DNA of 64,000 nt from Amarolinea sp964580725 (GCA_964580725.1 CAZOLV010000008.1:25512-89511), one strand, 5' to 3'. Shown: positions 45,341 through 52,936, counted from the stretch's first letter. Program-made: numbers and translations. Notes: a model not told the origin generated them from the sequence alone.

Positions 45341-46807
45341 ATGAAAACTCGATATATTGTGTATGGATTGATTTTTATTGGATTTTGTAGTGTCATCTTT
45401 TTCATGGCACACACCTTGGGTTATGTCATGATCGCGCCGTCATCTTCGATTGACCAATTGGCATGGCCGCGCGTATCACTCGTTGCAGAATCAACTAATG
45501 CGCCTTCATCTCTCCAGATTGTTATTTCCGATATTGTTCCGTGGTCCAATGTATTGCTTACTCTCAATGATCGTCCATTGGTAATTGACGCCTGGCACGA
45601 GAACCCTGGTTTGGAAAGTTGGACCTGGATTTGGCGCACTACCGTTCCTTCGGAACGAGACTATCAATTGGTCTTCTACCATGATTGTCATACAGGCTGT
45701 ATGGAATGGACCCGTCTATCATTTCCGTCTGCCAGGGTGACGCCGACACCGGCACTCATGCTACGACCAACGAAACTCGGTGTCGTTTTTGCCAACCCAC
45801 TGCGAAACTGGCATCAGCGCAGCGGATGGGATGTGGAGTTGACCTTCGCCGCCCAGACAAACCCCGGCTATACGATTGACGAATTGGCAACTCGTATCCA
45901 ACGTGCAAACGAACAAGGGCTGCGCGTGCTCGTACGTGTTGACTACCAGAAAGGGCAGAGCATTCCCCCACGTGAGAATGAGGTCGCATTGGCTGAATAC
46001 TTGGTTTACGTTCGTCGTTTAGCGCGTGATGCTCGTTTGCGCAACGTCTATGCGTTCATCATTGGCAGTGGTTATAACGAACAGGGTAGTAATGAACTGA
46101 CGACCGGCTACGAGGTGACCCCTGATTGGTATGCGCGCGTTTTCAATGGGCATGGTGTCGCGATGACTCGCACAGACAATGTTGTGCAGATCATACGCCA
46201 GGAGCATTCGAGCGCTCGCATCCTGGTTGGCCCAGTGCGCCCCTGGAACACTGATCAAGATGGAGAATTGGCATGGTCGAGTGATGCCCCCTGGCTGAAT
46301 TACATGAACACGCTTGTTTACGCAATAAGCCAGACAGCACAAGAGAAGGCTGCTGCCGGCACACCTTTCGCCGGCCCGGATGGCTTTGCTGTACAAGCTC
46401 CCGGTCGGCCAGAGGCATTGGAGCTTACAGGCAAAGGCCGGGCCTTGGAACCAGTAACCGATCTACGTCAACCCGCCTGGAACGGCGCCCAGTCTGGTTT
46501 TCGTGTATACCGAGATTGGCTTGCGATCATCAATGCACACCCGGCCACGCGCGGATTGCCAGTTTTCATTACATCCACCAATACTTTTACGACCGACACG
46601 AATGTTCGACCAGCTCGAAACTACCCAGATGGTTGGTTGACTCATGCATTAGCGGAAATCAATGTTGAACCCCAGGTCGCGGCGCTGTGTTGGTTTATGG
46701 ATGATCTGCCCGATGCGCAGTGGGATGAGTTTAGTCTAAGCAAACAGATCGGCAGCCTGAGTAACGCCGCAACAGAATTCGAAGTGCTCCTCCAGACAAT
46801 ACCATAG
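45341..46807 (+). CDS. Exported protein with a probable glycoside-hydrolase-like barrel
   Basis: 488 aa, 22 bases after the kinase. N-terminal membrane/signal segment (YIVYGLIFIGFCSVIFFMAHTLGYV), a beta-rich module (50-135: SLQIVISDIVPWSNVLLTLNDRPLVIDAWHEN), then a region from residue 145 with TIM-barrel-like order: KLGVVFANPLRNWHQRSGWDVELTF, IQRANEQGLRVLVRVDYQKGQSIPP, NVYAFIIGSGYNEQGSNELTTGYEVTP, ILVGPVRPWN, VFITSTNTFTTDTN, AALCWFMDDL. The YNE following a Gly-rich strand is where clan A hydrolases put the acid/base Glu. No specific GH family recognised. Function inferred only. Confidence 0.6.
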   Translation: MKTRYIVYGLIFIGFCSVIFFMAHTLGYVMIAPSSSIDQLAWPRVSLVAESTNAPSSLQIVISDIVPWSNVLLTLNDRPLVIDAWHENPGLESWTWIWRTTVPSERDYQLVFYHDCHTGCMEWTRLSFPSARVTPTPALMLRPTKLGVVFANPLRNWHQRSGWDVELTFAAQTNPGYTIDELATRIQRANEQGLRVLVRVDYQKGQSIPPRENEVALAEYLVYVRRLARDARLRNVYAFIIGSGYNEQGSNELTTGYEVTPDWYARVFNGHGVAMTRTDNVVQIIRQEHSSARILVGPVRPWNTDQDGELAWSSDAPWLNYMNTLVYAISQTAQEKAAAGTPFAGPDGFAVQAPGRPEALELTGKGRALEPVTDLRQPAWNGAQSGFRVYRDWLAIINAHPATRGLPVFITSTNTFTTDTNVRPARNYPDGWLTHALAEINVEPQVAALCWFMDDLPDAQWDEFSLSKQIGSLSNAATEFEVLLQTIP

Positions 46808-46955
46808 GTGCTGAGCAGGCATCTACCAGTCATAGCATCATCATGGCAGACGACGCGACGGGTCCCCCGCCGCGTCTGTCATTCTGATACACGAATGATG
46901 CAATACTGTTACCGATCCGTGATGTGGGCTTAAGGCTAGAAAGGTATTGTACCAC

Positions 46956-46997
46956 AAAGGGCGGTGGCATGAAGTACGGGAACCATCTTCGCCCTTT
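46956..46997 (+). promoter_or_regulatory. Leader hairpin before the 214-aa secreted protein
   Basis: AAAGGGCG (46956-46963) and CGCCCTTT (46990-46997) form a perfect 8-base inverted repeat with a 26-base interior, ending ten bases before the ribosome site AAAGGAG. It may be an operator or a leader structure. Upstream, 46808-46955 has no gene. Confidence 0.4.
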
Positions 46998-47023
46998 ATG
47001 AATTCTGAAAGGAGACATGCGGT

Positions 47024-47668
47024 ATGTACAAATTCCAGTCAATGTATCAGGTGAAGATCAAACGGAGAACAACCTGGCTATTTGCAGCGGCGCTTGCGCT
47101 CGCAGGCCTGGTCGGAATTCGGGCCGCATACGCCTACGCGGCCTATCATGGGACATGGACCGAACAGCCCACCTTTGGTAACCATTGGTGGTACAACTAT
47201 TCGTCTGGCACTCTTGAGTGGTATGCCGATGATTATTGGTCAACAAGCCAGGCAGACTCAATGCGATATTGGCATTCTCATTTTCCTTTCAACGAGTATC
47301 GTATCGAGCAGGAGGCATATGATCCCGGGGGGAACGCCTCTTGTGATCGCCTGCACGTGAGAAGCTACGCCTGGATGGATCTACCTGTCGTTGGGGCGAC
47401 GCTTGCCAATGGATGCGGAAGCAACAGCTACAAGGAGGAACTGAAGATAGAGTTGAATGAGAATGCGGTTGCAGCAAACACTTGGTTGCGTCATTTAGTC
47501 ACCTACGATGAAATCAACCGCGCGCAATGTAGCACTTTGTACGGCGAAGGTCAGGTGAATTACTCATTTTCTCATAATCACACATCGAGTGACAGTTGGC
47601 TGGGCAAAATTGTCATTGCCAGGTGTTTTCACTGGAAATATAGCGACCCCCAAGGCATGGTCAACTAG
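47024..47668 (+). CDS. Secreted protein of unknown function
   Basis: 214 aa from ATG 47024, nine bases after AAAGGAG. Signal peptide TTWLFAAALALAGLVGIRAAYAYA. The mature part is rich in Trp, Tyr, His and Asn (HWWYNYSSGTLEWYADDYWSTS, MRYWHSHFPFNEYRIEQEAY, YSFSHNHTSSDSWLGKIVIARCFHW) and has four Cys (near CDRLHV, NGCGSN, AQCSTL, ARCFHW), enough for two disulfides. No known domain recognised. Very aromatic composition suggests sugar or ligand binding. Followed 36 bases later by another secreted protein. Confidence 0.75.
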   Translation: MYKFQSMYQVKIKRRTTWLFAAALALAGLVGIRAAYAYAAYHGTWTEQPTFGNHWWYNYSSGTLEWYADDYWSTSQADSMRYWHSHFPFNEYRIEQEAYDPGGNASCDRLHVRSYAWMDLPVVGATLANGCGSNSYKEELKIELNENAVAANTWLRHLVTYDEINRAQCSTLYGEGQVNYSFSHNHTSSDSWLGKIVIARCFHWKYSDPQGMVN

Positions 47669-47704
47669 AACCCTTCAAACTGGTTTTTGTGAAAGGAACC
47701 AACT

Positions 47705-48397
47705 ATGCGTATCTCATCTCGTTGGCTGTGGAGTTTCGGCTTGATTGCCGTTGCCCTCACCCTCGCCTTTGTAGCGCAGACACGAGCGGCTCTGGTTGCT
47801 TCTTCCTATTTCGAAGGAGCAGCCAGTTCGTTTCGCTACACGGGTCAAGGCCAATCGAACGGAAGTTATTACGTGACAATAAGCGTTGATTTCGATGATC
47901 CGATCGCTCACCAGGGTTACCTCGATGCGAATCGGCAGCGCGGTCAAGCACTGCTTTCACGATCCGCGATGTACCCATTACCCCTGCAAATCACCCTCGC
48001 AACGCCTGTCTCCCTGCCAGATGCACGAACCCTGGTCTCAGAGGCTCATGTTCAGGTGGATAGCTTCGCTTTTGTTGGTAGATCATCCCTGAATCGCAGC
48101 AAGCGCGGCGGGCATTGGGAATTTGGCGGGCTTGACCGGACCATTCCAGGGACACAGAGCATGGATCCGGCGGGTGTCAATGGCGAACAACTCGTTCTTG
48201 AAGGCGTCATGGTCATCCAGGGCATCGTGGCTGACGCCGCAGGACTGGCTCGCCTTCTTGCCGATCCTCGCATTTATTTGGTGGACACGTCAGAAGTTGA
48301 GATGCGTACATTGATTGTACAACGACACCAATCTGAGGTAGCCAGTAAGGACCTGACCATTAGCGTCCCCTCTCCGTTTTGGAATCTGGATTGGTAA
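47705..48397 (+). CDS. Secreted protein of unknown function
   Basis: 230 aa, AAAGGAA before the ATG. Signal peptide ends FVAQTRA. The mature part begins ALVASSYFEGAASSFRYTGQGQSNGSYYVTISVDFDDPIAHQGYLDANRQRG, with repeated beta-strand-like stretches (ITLATPVSLPDARTLVSEAHVQVDSFAFVG, IYLVDTSEVEMRTLIVQRH). No Cys in the mature part, no recognised domain. Last gene of the low-G+C island; the right boundary hairpin follows 27 bases after its stop. Confidence 0.75.
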   Translation: MRISSRWLWSFGLIAVALTLAFVAQTRAALVASSYFEGAASSFRYTGQGQSNGSYYVTISVDFDDPIAHQGYLDANRQRGQALLSRSAMYPLPLQITLATPVSLPDARTLVSEAHVQVDSFAFVGRSSLNRSKRGGHWEFGGLDRTIPGTQSMDPAGVNGEQLVLEGVMVIQGIVADAAGLARLLADPRIYLVDTSEVEMRTLIVQRHQSEVASKDLTISVPSPFWNLDW

Positions 48398-48423
48398 TAC
48401 CCTTGCGCATGATCTGAAGAGAG

Positions 48424-48460
48424 CGGGGAGAGTCGCATGACTCTCCCCGTTTGCTTTCGT
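48424..48460. terminator. Terminator / right island boundary repeat
   Basis: CGGGGAGAGTC and GACTCTCCCCG around the loop GCAT, followed by GTTTGCTTTCGT. Same block as 43213-43249 except for three loop bases. It can serve the plus-strand island genes; the convergent VOC gene ends 30 bases beyond. Confidence 0.7.
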
Positions 48461-48490
48461 TCTGTTCAATTTGTTGATGAGCGCGAAATC

Positions 48491-48907
48491 TCACTTCCGA
48501 ACCGCGTGAGGATTGGCGGGATCGGCGTAGGCGCCTTCCATTGCGCCCGGCCGAACGTCCTCGAAGATGGCAAACTGATTGCCGCTGGGATCGGCAAAGG
48601 TCTGGCAGGGGCCGTTGGGGATCTCGAAGCGGGCGCCCTGCGGCTGCCAGCCGCGCGCCCGCAGCTCCCGGATCGTCGCGCCCAGATCGGCGACCTCGTA
48701 GACTGGGAGGCAGCTGGGCGCGGGACGGTGATCGGCTAACAGCAGCAGTGGGCCGTCACCCAGGCGCAGCGCCGCCACCAGCGCGCCAAAACGAGCAAAC
48801 TGCCAGACGCGCTCCGCGCCTAATTGATCCAGATAGAACGCCAGGTCATGGTCGAAGTCGGTCGTGCCGACGTAGAGAAAGCGCAGCGCGCCGAAAGGCG
48901 GTGTCAT
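48491..48907 (-). CDS. VOC (glyoxalase/bleomycin resistance) family protein
   Basis: 138 aa from ATG 48907 with GGAGG seven bases upstream. VOC fold: FGALRFLYVGTTDFDHDLAFYLDQLGAERVWQFARFGALVAALRLGDGPLLLLAD then the second beta-alpha-beta half VYEVADLGATIRELRARGWQPQG to TFADPSGNQFAIFEDV. One putative metal ligand (Glu in FAIFEDV) is visible; the His ligands of glyoxalase I are not. Substrate unknown. Its start overlaps the stop of a truncated SDR gene (ATGA). Confidence 0.87.
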   Translation of the reverse strand: MTPPFGALRFLYVGTTDFDHDLAFYLDQLGAERVWQFARFGALVAALRLGDGPLLLLADHRPAPSCLPVYEVADLGATIRELRARGWQPQGARFEIPNGPCQTFADPSGNQFAIFEDVRPGAMEGAYADPANPHAVRK

Positions 48908-49047
48908 CCTGCATCCTCCTTGCCCGATCCTGCCAGGCGTGCGCTCTCCGCCCAAAGGTGTTCCTGCACGGCGGCCGCCTTGCCCAGGCCGGCCGTGGCG
49001 CCGGTGACCAGGCAAACCTGGTTGTGCAAACTCGATGGCTCTACCAT
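48904..49047 (-). pseudogene. Short-chain dehydrogenase deleted in frame to 47 codons
   Basis: The frame from ATG 49047 encodes the SDR N-terminus with NAD-binding motif VCLVTGATAGLGKAAA, and then passes directly into HLWAESARLAG, which resembles the C-terminal end of retinol-dehydrogenase-like SDRs. About 230-250 residues including the YxxxK site are missing, yet the frame stays open and its TGA overlaps the VOC ATG. It now acts at most as a leader peptide coupled to the VOC gene. Confidence 0.65.
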
Positions 49048-49118
49048 TTTGGCTTGTGAAAATCCTTTCCAGGGCGAATGTTCATTCCAGTTGAGAGGAA
49101 AAAAGACCAGCTACCGCT

Positions 49119-49214
49119 TCACGGCTCGTCCGCATCCACCAGGCCGCGCAGGACGGTGGTCGCACCGCAGAGGTGGGATTCGAGCTCTTGTTGGGTGAGG
49201 CGGTTGCTCCCGGG
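49119..49214 (-). pseudogene. N-terminal scrap of a type I restriction methylase subunit (HsdM-like)
   Basis: On the minus strand the frame reads SNRLTQQELESHLCGATT, VLRGLVDADEP and then stops. This is close to the conserved opening of HsdM proteins (NRLTxxELExxLWGAAxLLRGxIDA). Only about 30 codons are left and there is no start codon in place. The remainder of 49048-49223 shows nothing else. Confidence 0.5.
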
Positions 49215-49223
49215 CGTCGTGGT

Positions 49224-49580
49224 CTATTTGCGCCACTGGTTGAGCCAGCGCACCTGTCCGGGCCAGTCCGCGGCGCTGGTGTTTGTCATCATGTTGTCGA
49301 GAGCCGCTATCAGGTCCGAAAGTGTCCAGTCCTGCTGATTGGCAAGCATGACGCCGCCGTGCTCTGGATATTTTCGGACCAGTCGCATAAAATCGGCGAT
49401 GTTGAACGTGAAGATGCAGCGCCCCTGGGCGGTGGATCCCAATAGTTGCTGCTCATCGCTGGCATCTAACGCCATCCATTCGCTGGGCGTCCGCGTGACG
49501 TCGTGACCGCGCGCTATCAGGGCTTTCTGCAAAGCGCGGTATGATGCATCGGCGTCGAGATGGAGTCGGGGTTTAGCCAT
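49224..49580 (-). CDS. DUF5615 PIN-like protein (putative toxin)
   Basis: 118 aa. PIN-like fold features: an early acid pair (LHLDADASYRALQKALIARGHDVTRT), then CIFTFNIADFMRLVRKYPEHGGVMLANQQ with the second acid. DUF5615 proteins are compact PIN-related nucleases found with DUF433 antitoxins. The start overlaps the upstream gene by 8 bases. The acids Asp9/Asp11 region and the Asp in FNIADF are kept, so activity is possible. Confidence 0.8.
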   Translation of the reverse strand: MAKPRLHLDADASYRALQKALIARGHDVTRTPSEWMALDASDEQQLLGSTAQGRCIFTFNIADFMRLVRKYPEHGGVMLANQQDWTLSDLIAALDNMMTNTSAADWPGQVRWLNQWRK

Positions 49581-49974
49581 GCGCCTCCTCGCTCATGCGC
49601 GCTTCCAGGGCCAGGTGAGCTTCGATTTCCTGACGATGAGCGCCAGCAAAGGCCAGCGCCTCCTCGATCTGTTGCACAGGTACGCCGTATTCTTTGGCAA
49701 GTTCAGCCGGCGTCATGCCCCACTGCTCGCCAGCAATGGCAGCAGCCTGCACGCGGATGCCGGTTCCCCGCAATACCGGCGTCGGGATGCCACTGGCTCC
49801 GCGACGATAGGTCACTTGTGGAAAGCGAGGATCGTCCAACTGTTGATTGAGGGCGCCGATTTTCTCCGCGGTAGCCCAGAGAATGAACTGGTTGAGCGAA
49901 ACGCCCTGCTTCAGTGCCCAGACTTCCGCTTCTTGCTTGAGTTGTTGCGGTAGGTTCAAAGGATAGCGTGACAT
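49573..49974 (-). CDS. DUF433 protein with N-terminal ribbon-helix-helix-like segment (putative antitoxin)
   Basis: 133 aa from ATG 49974 with GAGG upstream. Residues 1-45 (YPLNLPQQLKQEAEVWALKQGVSLNQFILWAT) look like a HicB/Arc-type ribbon-helix-helix segment. Residues 70-125 are DUF433 (RGTGIRVQAAAIAGEQWGMTPAELAKEYGVPVQQIEEALAFAGAH). Such proteins pair with DUF5615 PIN-like toxins, as here. The pair has its own consensus promoter. Confidence 0.82.
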   Translation of the reverse strand: MSRYPLNLPQQLKQEAEVWALKQGVSLNQFILWATAEKIGALNQQLDDPRFPQVTYRRGASGIPTPVLRGTGIRVQAAAIAGEQWGMTPAELAKEYGVPVQQIEEALAFAGAHRQEIEAHLALEARMSEEAHG

Positions 49975-50005
49975 GGGTTGCCTCATTCATGATCTCTCTG
50001 AGGGT

Positions 50006-50034
50006 ATCATATAACACATCATGACTTGTGTCAA
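50006..50034 (-). promoter_or_regulatory. Promoter of the DUF433/DUF5615 pair
   Basis: On the minus strand consensus TTGACA (50034-50029) and TATGAT (50011-50006), spacer 17. TCATGA palindromes occur in the spacer (50019-50024) and just downstream of the promoter (49987-49992) and may bind the ribbon-helix-helix protein. Confidence 0.7.
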
Positions 50035-50109
50035 CCCTTCAGCCACCCCATCTTCTCCCATCGCGTGCCGCAAGTCCTCTTGTGCCTGCCGGCTTTTTGC
50101 CTGACTCCA

Positions 50110-50406
50110 TCAGCCGCCCGCAATCGCTCCGATGATCAGAAAAGGCTCGGCGCCCGTCGCGATTGCAGCGGGCAGCGGGGCATCCGGCGCCTCATGCGAC
50201 ACATCCTGGCCGCAGGCGAAGAAGCGGACCAGCGCTCGTCGCCGCTGGCTGACGTGATCGCGGAGGGTCCCGCGCAGCATCGGGTACTGCGCCTCCAACG
50301 CGTCCAGGATCGAACGCTGCGTCACCGGCCCGGCGACCTGAAGCTCCACCTCTTGGCGAACGTTTGCCAGCCTGCGCAGATGGAAGGGGAGCACGATGCG
50401 TATCAT
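50110..50406 (-). CDS. MoaD/ThiS-like ubiquitin-fold protein
   Basis: 98 aa. Beta-grasp features: IRIVLPFHLRRLANVRQEVELQVAGPVTQRSILDALEAQYPMLRGTLRD and a C-terminal Gly-Gly (GAIAGG), as needed for adenylation and thiocarboxylation in sulfur carriers. Its ATG overlaps the stop of the BNR-repeat gene. No moaE, moeB or thiF gene is near, so the activating enzyme and sulfur acceptor are unknown. Confidence 0.8.
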   Translation of the reverse strand: MIRIVLPFHLRRLANVRQEVELQVAGPVTQRSILDALEAQYPMLRGTLRDHVSQRRRALVRFFACGQDVSHEAPDAPLPAAIATGAEPFLIIGAIAGG

Positions 50407-51518
50407 GGCAGGGTTTGGACCGCGATAGACAGGACGGCCGGAAGATCACGCACGATGGGCGCCCAGTTGTCGCCAGCATCGGCCGATGCGTACACCTGCC
50501 CGCCGGTCGTGCCAAAATAGACGCCGCACGCGTCGAGGCGATCAACGGCCAGCGCGCTGCGCAGCACGTTGACGTAGCAGTTGCTCTGCGGCAGCCCGCT
50601 GGTCAGCGCCTCCCACTCGTTCCCGCCCGTGCGGCTGCGGTAGACGCGCAGCTTGCCATCGGGCGGGTAATGCTCCGAGTCGCTCTTGATCGGCACGACA
50701 TAGACGGTCTCTGGCTCGTGCGCATGCACCGCAATCGGAAAGCCAAAGTCGCTCGGCAGGTTGCCGCTGACCTCGCGCCACATCTCGCCGGCGTCATCGC
50801 TGCGCATCACATCCCAATGCTTCTGCATGAACAACACGCCCGGGCGCGCCGGGTGCATGGCGATGCTGTGAACGCAATGCCCCACCTCAGCCTGCGGGTC
50901 GGGCATTGCGTAGTTGGACACCAGGCCGCGGTTGATCGGCCGCCAGGTCTCGCCGCCATCGTCGGTGCGAAACGCGCCCGCCGCGGAGATGGCGATGAAG
51001 ATGCGCTGCGGGTCGCTTGGGTCCAGCACAATCGTGTGCAGGCACATCCCGCCCGCACCGGGCGCCCACAACTCCCCCTTGACGCTGCGCAGCCCGGCCA
51101 GCTCCCGCCAGGTCTTGCCGCCGTCGCTCGATTTGAACATCGCCGCGTCTTCCACGCCCGCGTAGACCGTATCTGGATCGGTCAGCGCAGGCTCCAGTCG
51201 CCACACCCGCTTGAACTCCCACGGATGCGGGGCGCCGTCGTACCACTGGTGCGTACCGGGAACACCCTGGTAGACGAACTCATTGCCCACCGGCTCCCAG
51301 GTCGCGCCGCCATCATCGGAGCGCTGGATCAGTTGCCCGAACCAACCGGTGGACTGCGAGGCATACAGCCGATTGGGGTCAACGGACGACCCGTTGAGAT
51401 GATAAACTTCCCAGCCTGCAAAATGGGGGCCGGCGACATCCCAGCGGGCGCGCCTTTCGTCCGACGTCAGAATGAACGCGCCTTTGCGCGTTCCCACCAA
51501 TACACGAACCTGGCTCAT
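50403..51518 (-). CDS. BNR/sialidase-like beta-propeller protein
   Basis: 371 aa from ATG 51518 (AAGGAAA upstream). No signal peptide. It has at least five Asp-box motifs of the S-x-D-x-G-x-T-W type: QRSDDGGATWEPVG, FKSSDGGKTWRELAG, FRTDDGGETWRPIN, MRSDDAGEMWREVSG, YASADAGDNWAPIV. This is the exo-alpha-sialidase/VPS10-like propeller fold. Catalytic sialidase Arg and Tyr are not evident, so it may be a binding propeller. Strictly coupled to the ubiquitin-fold gene downstream. Confidence 0.87.
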   Translation of the reverse strand: MSQVRVLVGTRKGAFILTSDERRARWDVAGPHFAGWEVYHLNGSSVDPNRLYASQSTGWFGQLIQRSDDGGATWEPVGNEFVYQGVPGTHQWYDGAPHPWEFKRVWRLEPALTDPDTVYAGVEDAAMFKSSDGGKTWRELAGLRSVKGELWAPGAGGMCLHTIVLDPSDPQRIFIAISAAGAFRTDDGGETWRPINRGLVSNYAMPDPQAEVGHCVHSIAMHPARPGVLFMQKHWDVMRSDDAGEMWREVSGNLPSDFGFPIAVHAHEPETVYVVPIKSDSEHYPPDGKLRVYRSRTGGNEWEALTSGLPQSNCYVNVLRSALAVDRLDACGVYFGTTGGQVYASADAGDNWAPIVRDLPAVLSIAVQTLP

Positions 51519-51749
51519 GTGTGTTTCCTTCGTGTCCTCTCTTTCGCGCTGGCTTGCAGGCAATCTGCAACCGTCGTCTCCCTGAACAGAGTGCGCCAGA
51601 TGATAGAATGTCTGTTCTATTCAATCCGTTAGCCAGGATACACTGTCAGGCGCAGTTGGCGAACGCGCTACGCTCACGCAGTACGCGCTGATGCACACCT
51701 TCGCCTCGACGCAGGCGGCATGCGCCCCCCGCGCCGCTGAGGTTAGATT

Positions 51750-51839
51750 GTAGGTCCGGCCTCCTGGCCGGACGACGTTGGACGAGGGAAGCAAACTCCG
51801 TCGCGGAGGGCGTTGTCACGCCGGGGGCGTGACCTACGG
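51750..51839. repeat. REPIN-like inverted repeat element
   Basis: Three consecutive hairpins: GTCCGGCC-TCCT-GGCCGGAC (51754-51773), CTCCG-TCG-CGGAG, and GTCACGCC-GGG-GGCGTGAC (51815-51833). The outer ends GTAGGTC and GACCTAC are inverted copies, the layout of a paired REP element. Confidence 0.6.
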
Positions 51840-51848
51840 GACTGGATG

Positions 51849-51924
51849 ATGGCCGCGGATCAGCGCGGATGAACACGGATGAGCCAACAGGAATCCGCGT
51901 GCATCCGGTTGATCTGCGGCTCTT
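51849..51924. repeat. Imperfect long inverted repeat
   Basis: GCCGCGGATCAGCGCGGATG at the left end and a degenerate inverse near GTGCATCCGGTTGATCTGCGGC-type sequence at the right end form a hairpin of about 30 bases per arm. The remainder of 51519-51749 shows no gene. Confidence 0.45.
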
Positions 51925-51977
51925 TTTGTGATGCGCGTGGGCGTCGGCCCGGTTGTAGCACATCGGCAAAGACAGGT

Positions 51978-51983
51978 TATAAT
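51978..51983 (+). promoter_or_regulatory. -10 of the pst operon promoter
   Basis: TATAAT at 51978-51983; the -35 is poor (TTGTAG at 51953, spacer 19), as expected for an activator-dependent promoter. No PHO box was identified with confidence. Confidence 0.5.
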
Positions 51984-52003
51984 AGGGCTATGGCGTTGGC
52001 CCC

Positions 52004-52038
52004 CTTCAACCTTCAGCCTTCAACCTTCAACCTTCAAT
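52004..52038 (+). repeat. Heptanucleotide microsatellite in the pstS leader
   Basis: Five units of CTTCAAC (with variants CTTCAGC and CTTCAAT) end directly before CGGAGG, the pstS ribosome site. Confidence 0.8.
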
Positions 52039-52048
52039 CGGAGGATGG

Positions 52049-52936
52049 ATGTCCAGAAAAGGAACTTGGGTCGAACTGGCTCTGCTCGGACTGGGCCTAC
52101 TCGCGCTGTTGACTGGCTGCGCGTCGCGGCCGGCGGCGAATGGCACGACGACCACGGTCGCCAGCGTGATCCAAAACACCGGCTCCGACACGCTGGTCAA
52201 CCTGGCGCTGGCCTGGGCCGAGCGCTACATGCCCGCTCATCCCGATGTGCGCATCTCCGTCACCGGCGGCGGGTCGGGCACAGGCATCGCCGCGCTGATC
52301 AACGGCACCACCGACATCGCCAACGCGTCGCGAGCCATGAAACAGGAGGAGTACGACGCGGCTCAGAAGAACGGCATCACACCGGTCGAATTCACGGTGG
52401 CGCGTGATGCCATTGCGATCGTGGTTCATCCCGCCAACCCCGTTGACCGCCTGACCCTGCAGCAGCTCTCTGATATCTACCAGGGCAAGATCACGAATTG
52501 GCAAGAAATCGGCGGCGAGGATCGGCCCATCGTGCTGCTGTCACGCGAATCGAACTCCGGCACGTATGTCTATTTTCTGGAAAACGTGGTTCGTCTGGGC
52601 GCGAAGAGCGACCTCCTCTTCTCGTCGGACACACTGCTGATGCCGTCCTCCGAAGGAATCAGCGTCGAAGTGCGGCAGAATCCGAACGCCATCGGCTACG
52701 ATGGCCTGGGATATGTGACCTCTGACCAAAAGGTGATCGCCGTGGCCCAGAACCCCGACGGGCTTTACGTCAAGCCGTCCGTTGCTACTGTCAATGACGG
52801 CTCCTATCCCATCTCGCGCCCCCTTTTCATGATCACAGCCGGCCAGCCCACGGATCAGCTCAAGAGTTACCTGGATTACATCCTGGGCGATGGACAGGCG
52901 TTAGTCGTGGAGTTGGGGTTCGTTCCGCTGAGGTAG
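52049..52936 (+). CDS. pstS: Phosphate ABC transporter substrate-binding lipoprotein
   Basis: 295 aa, GGAGG four bases before the ATG. Signal peptide with lipobox LLTGC. PstS features: QNTGSDTLVNLALAWAERY, TGGGSGTGIAALINGTTDIANASR (phosphate loop), VARDAIAIVVHPANPVDRLTLQQLSDIYQGKITNWQEIGGEDRPIVLLSRESNSGTYVYF. It binds phosphate outside the membrane and delivers it to PstCA. Next gene starts directly after its stop. Confidence 0.94.
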   Translation: MSRKGTWVELALLGLGLLALLTGCASRPAANGTTTTVASVIQNTGSDTLVNLALAWAERYMPAHPDVRISVTGGGSGTGIAALINGTTDIANASRAMKQEEYDAAQKNGITPVEFTVARDAIAIVVHPANPVDRLTLQQLSDIYQGKITNWQEIGGEDRPIVLLSRESNSGTYVYFLENVVRLGAKSDLLFSSDTLLMPSSEGISVEVRQNPNAIGYDGLGYVTSDQKVIAVAQNPDGLYVKPSVATVNDGSYPISRPLFMITAGQPTDQLKSYLDYILGDGQALVVELGFVPLR

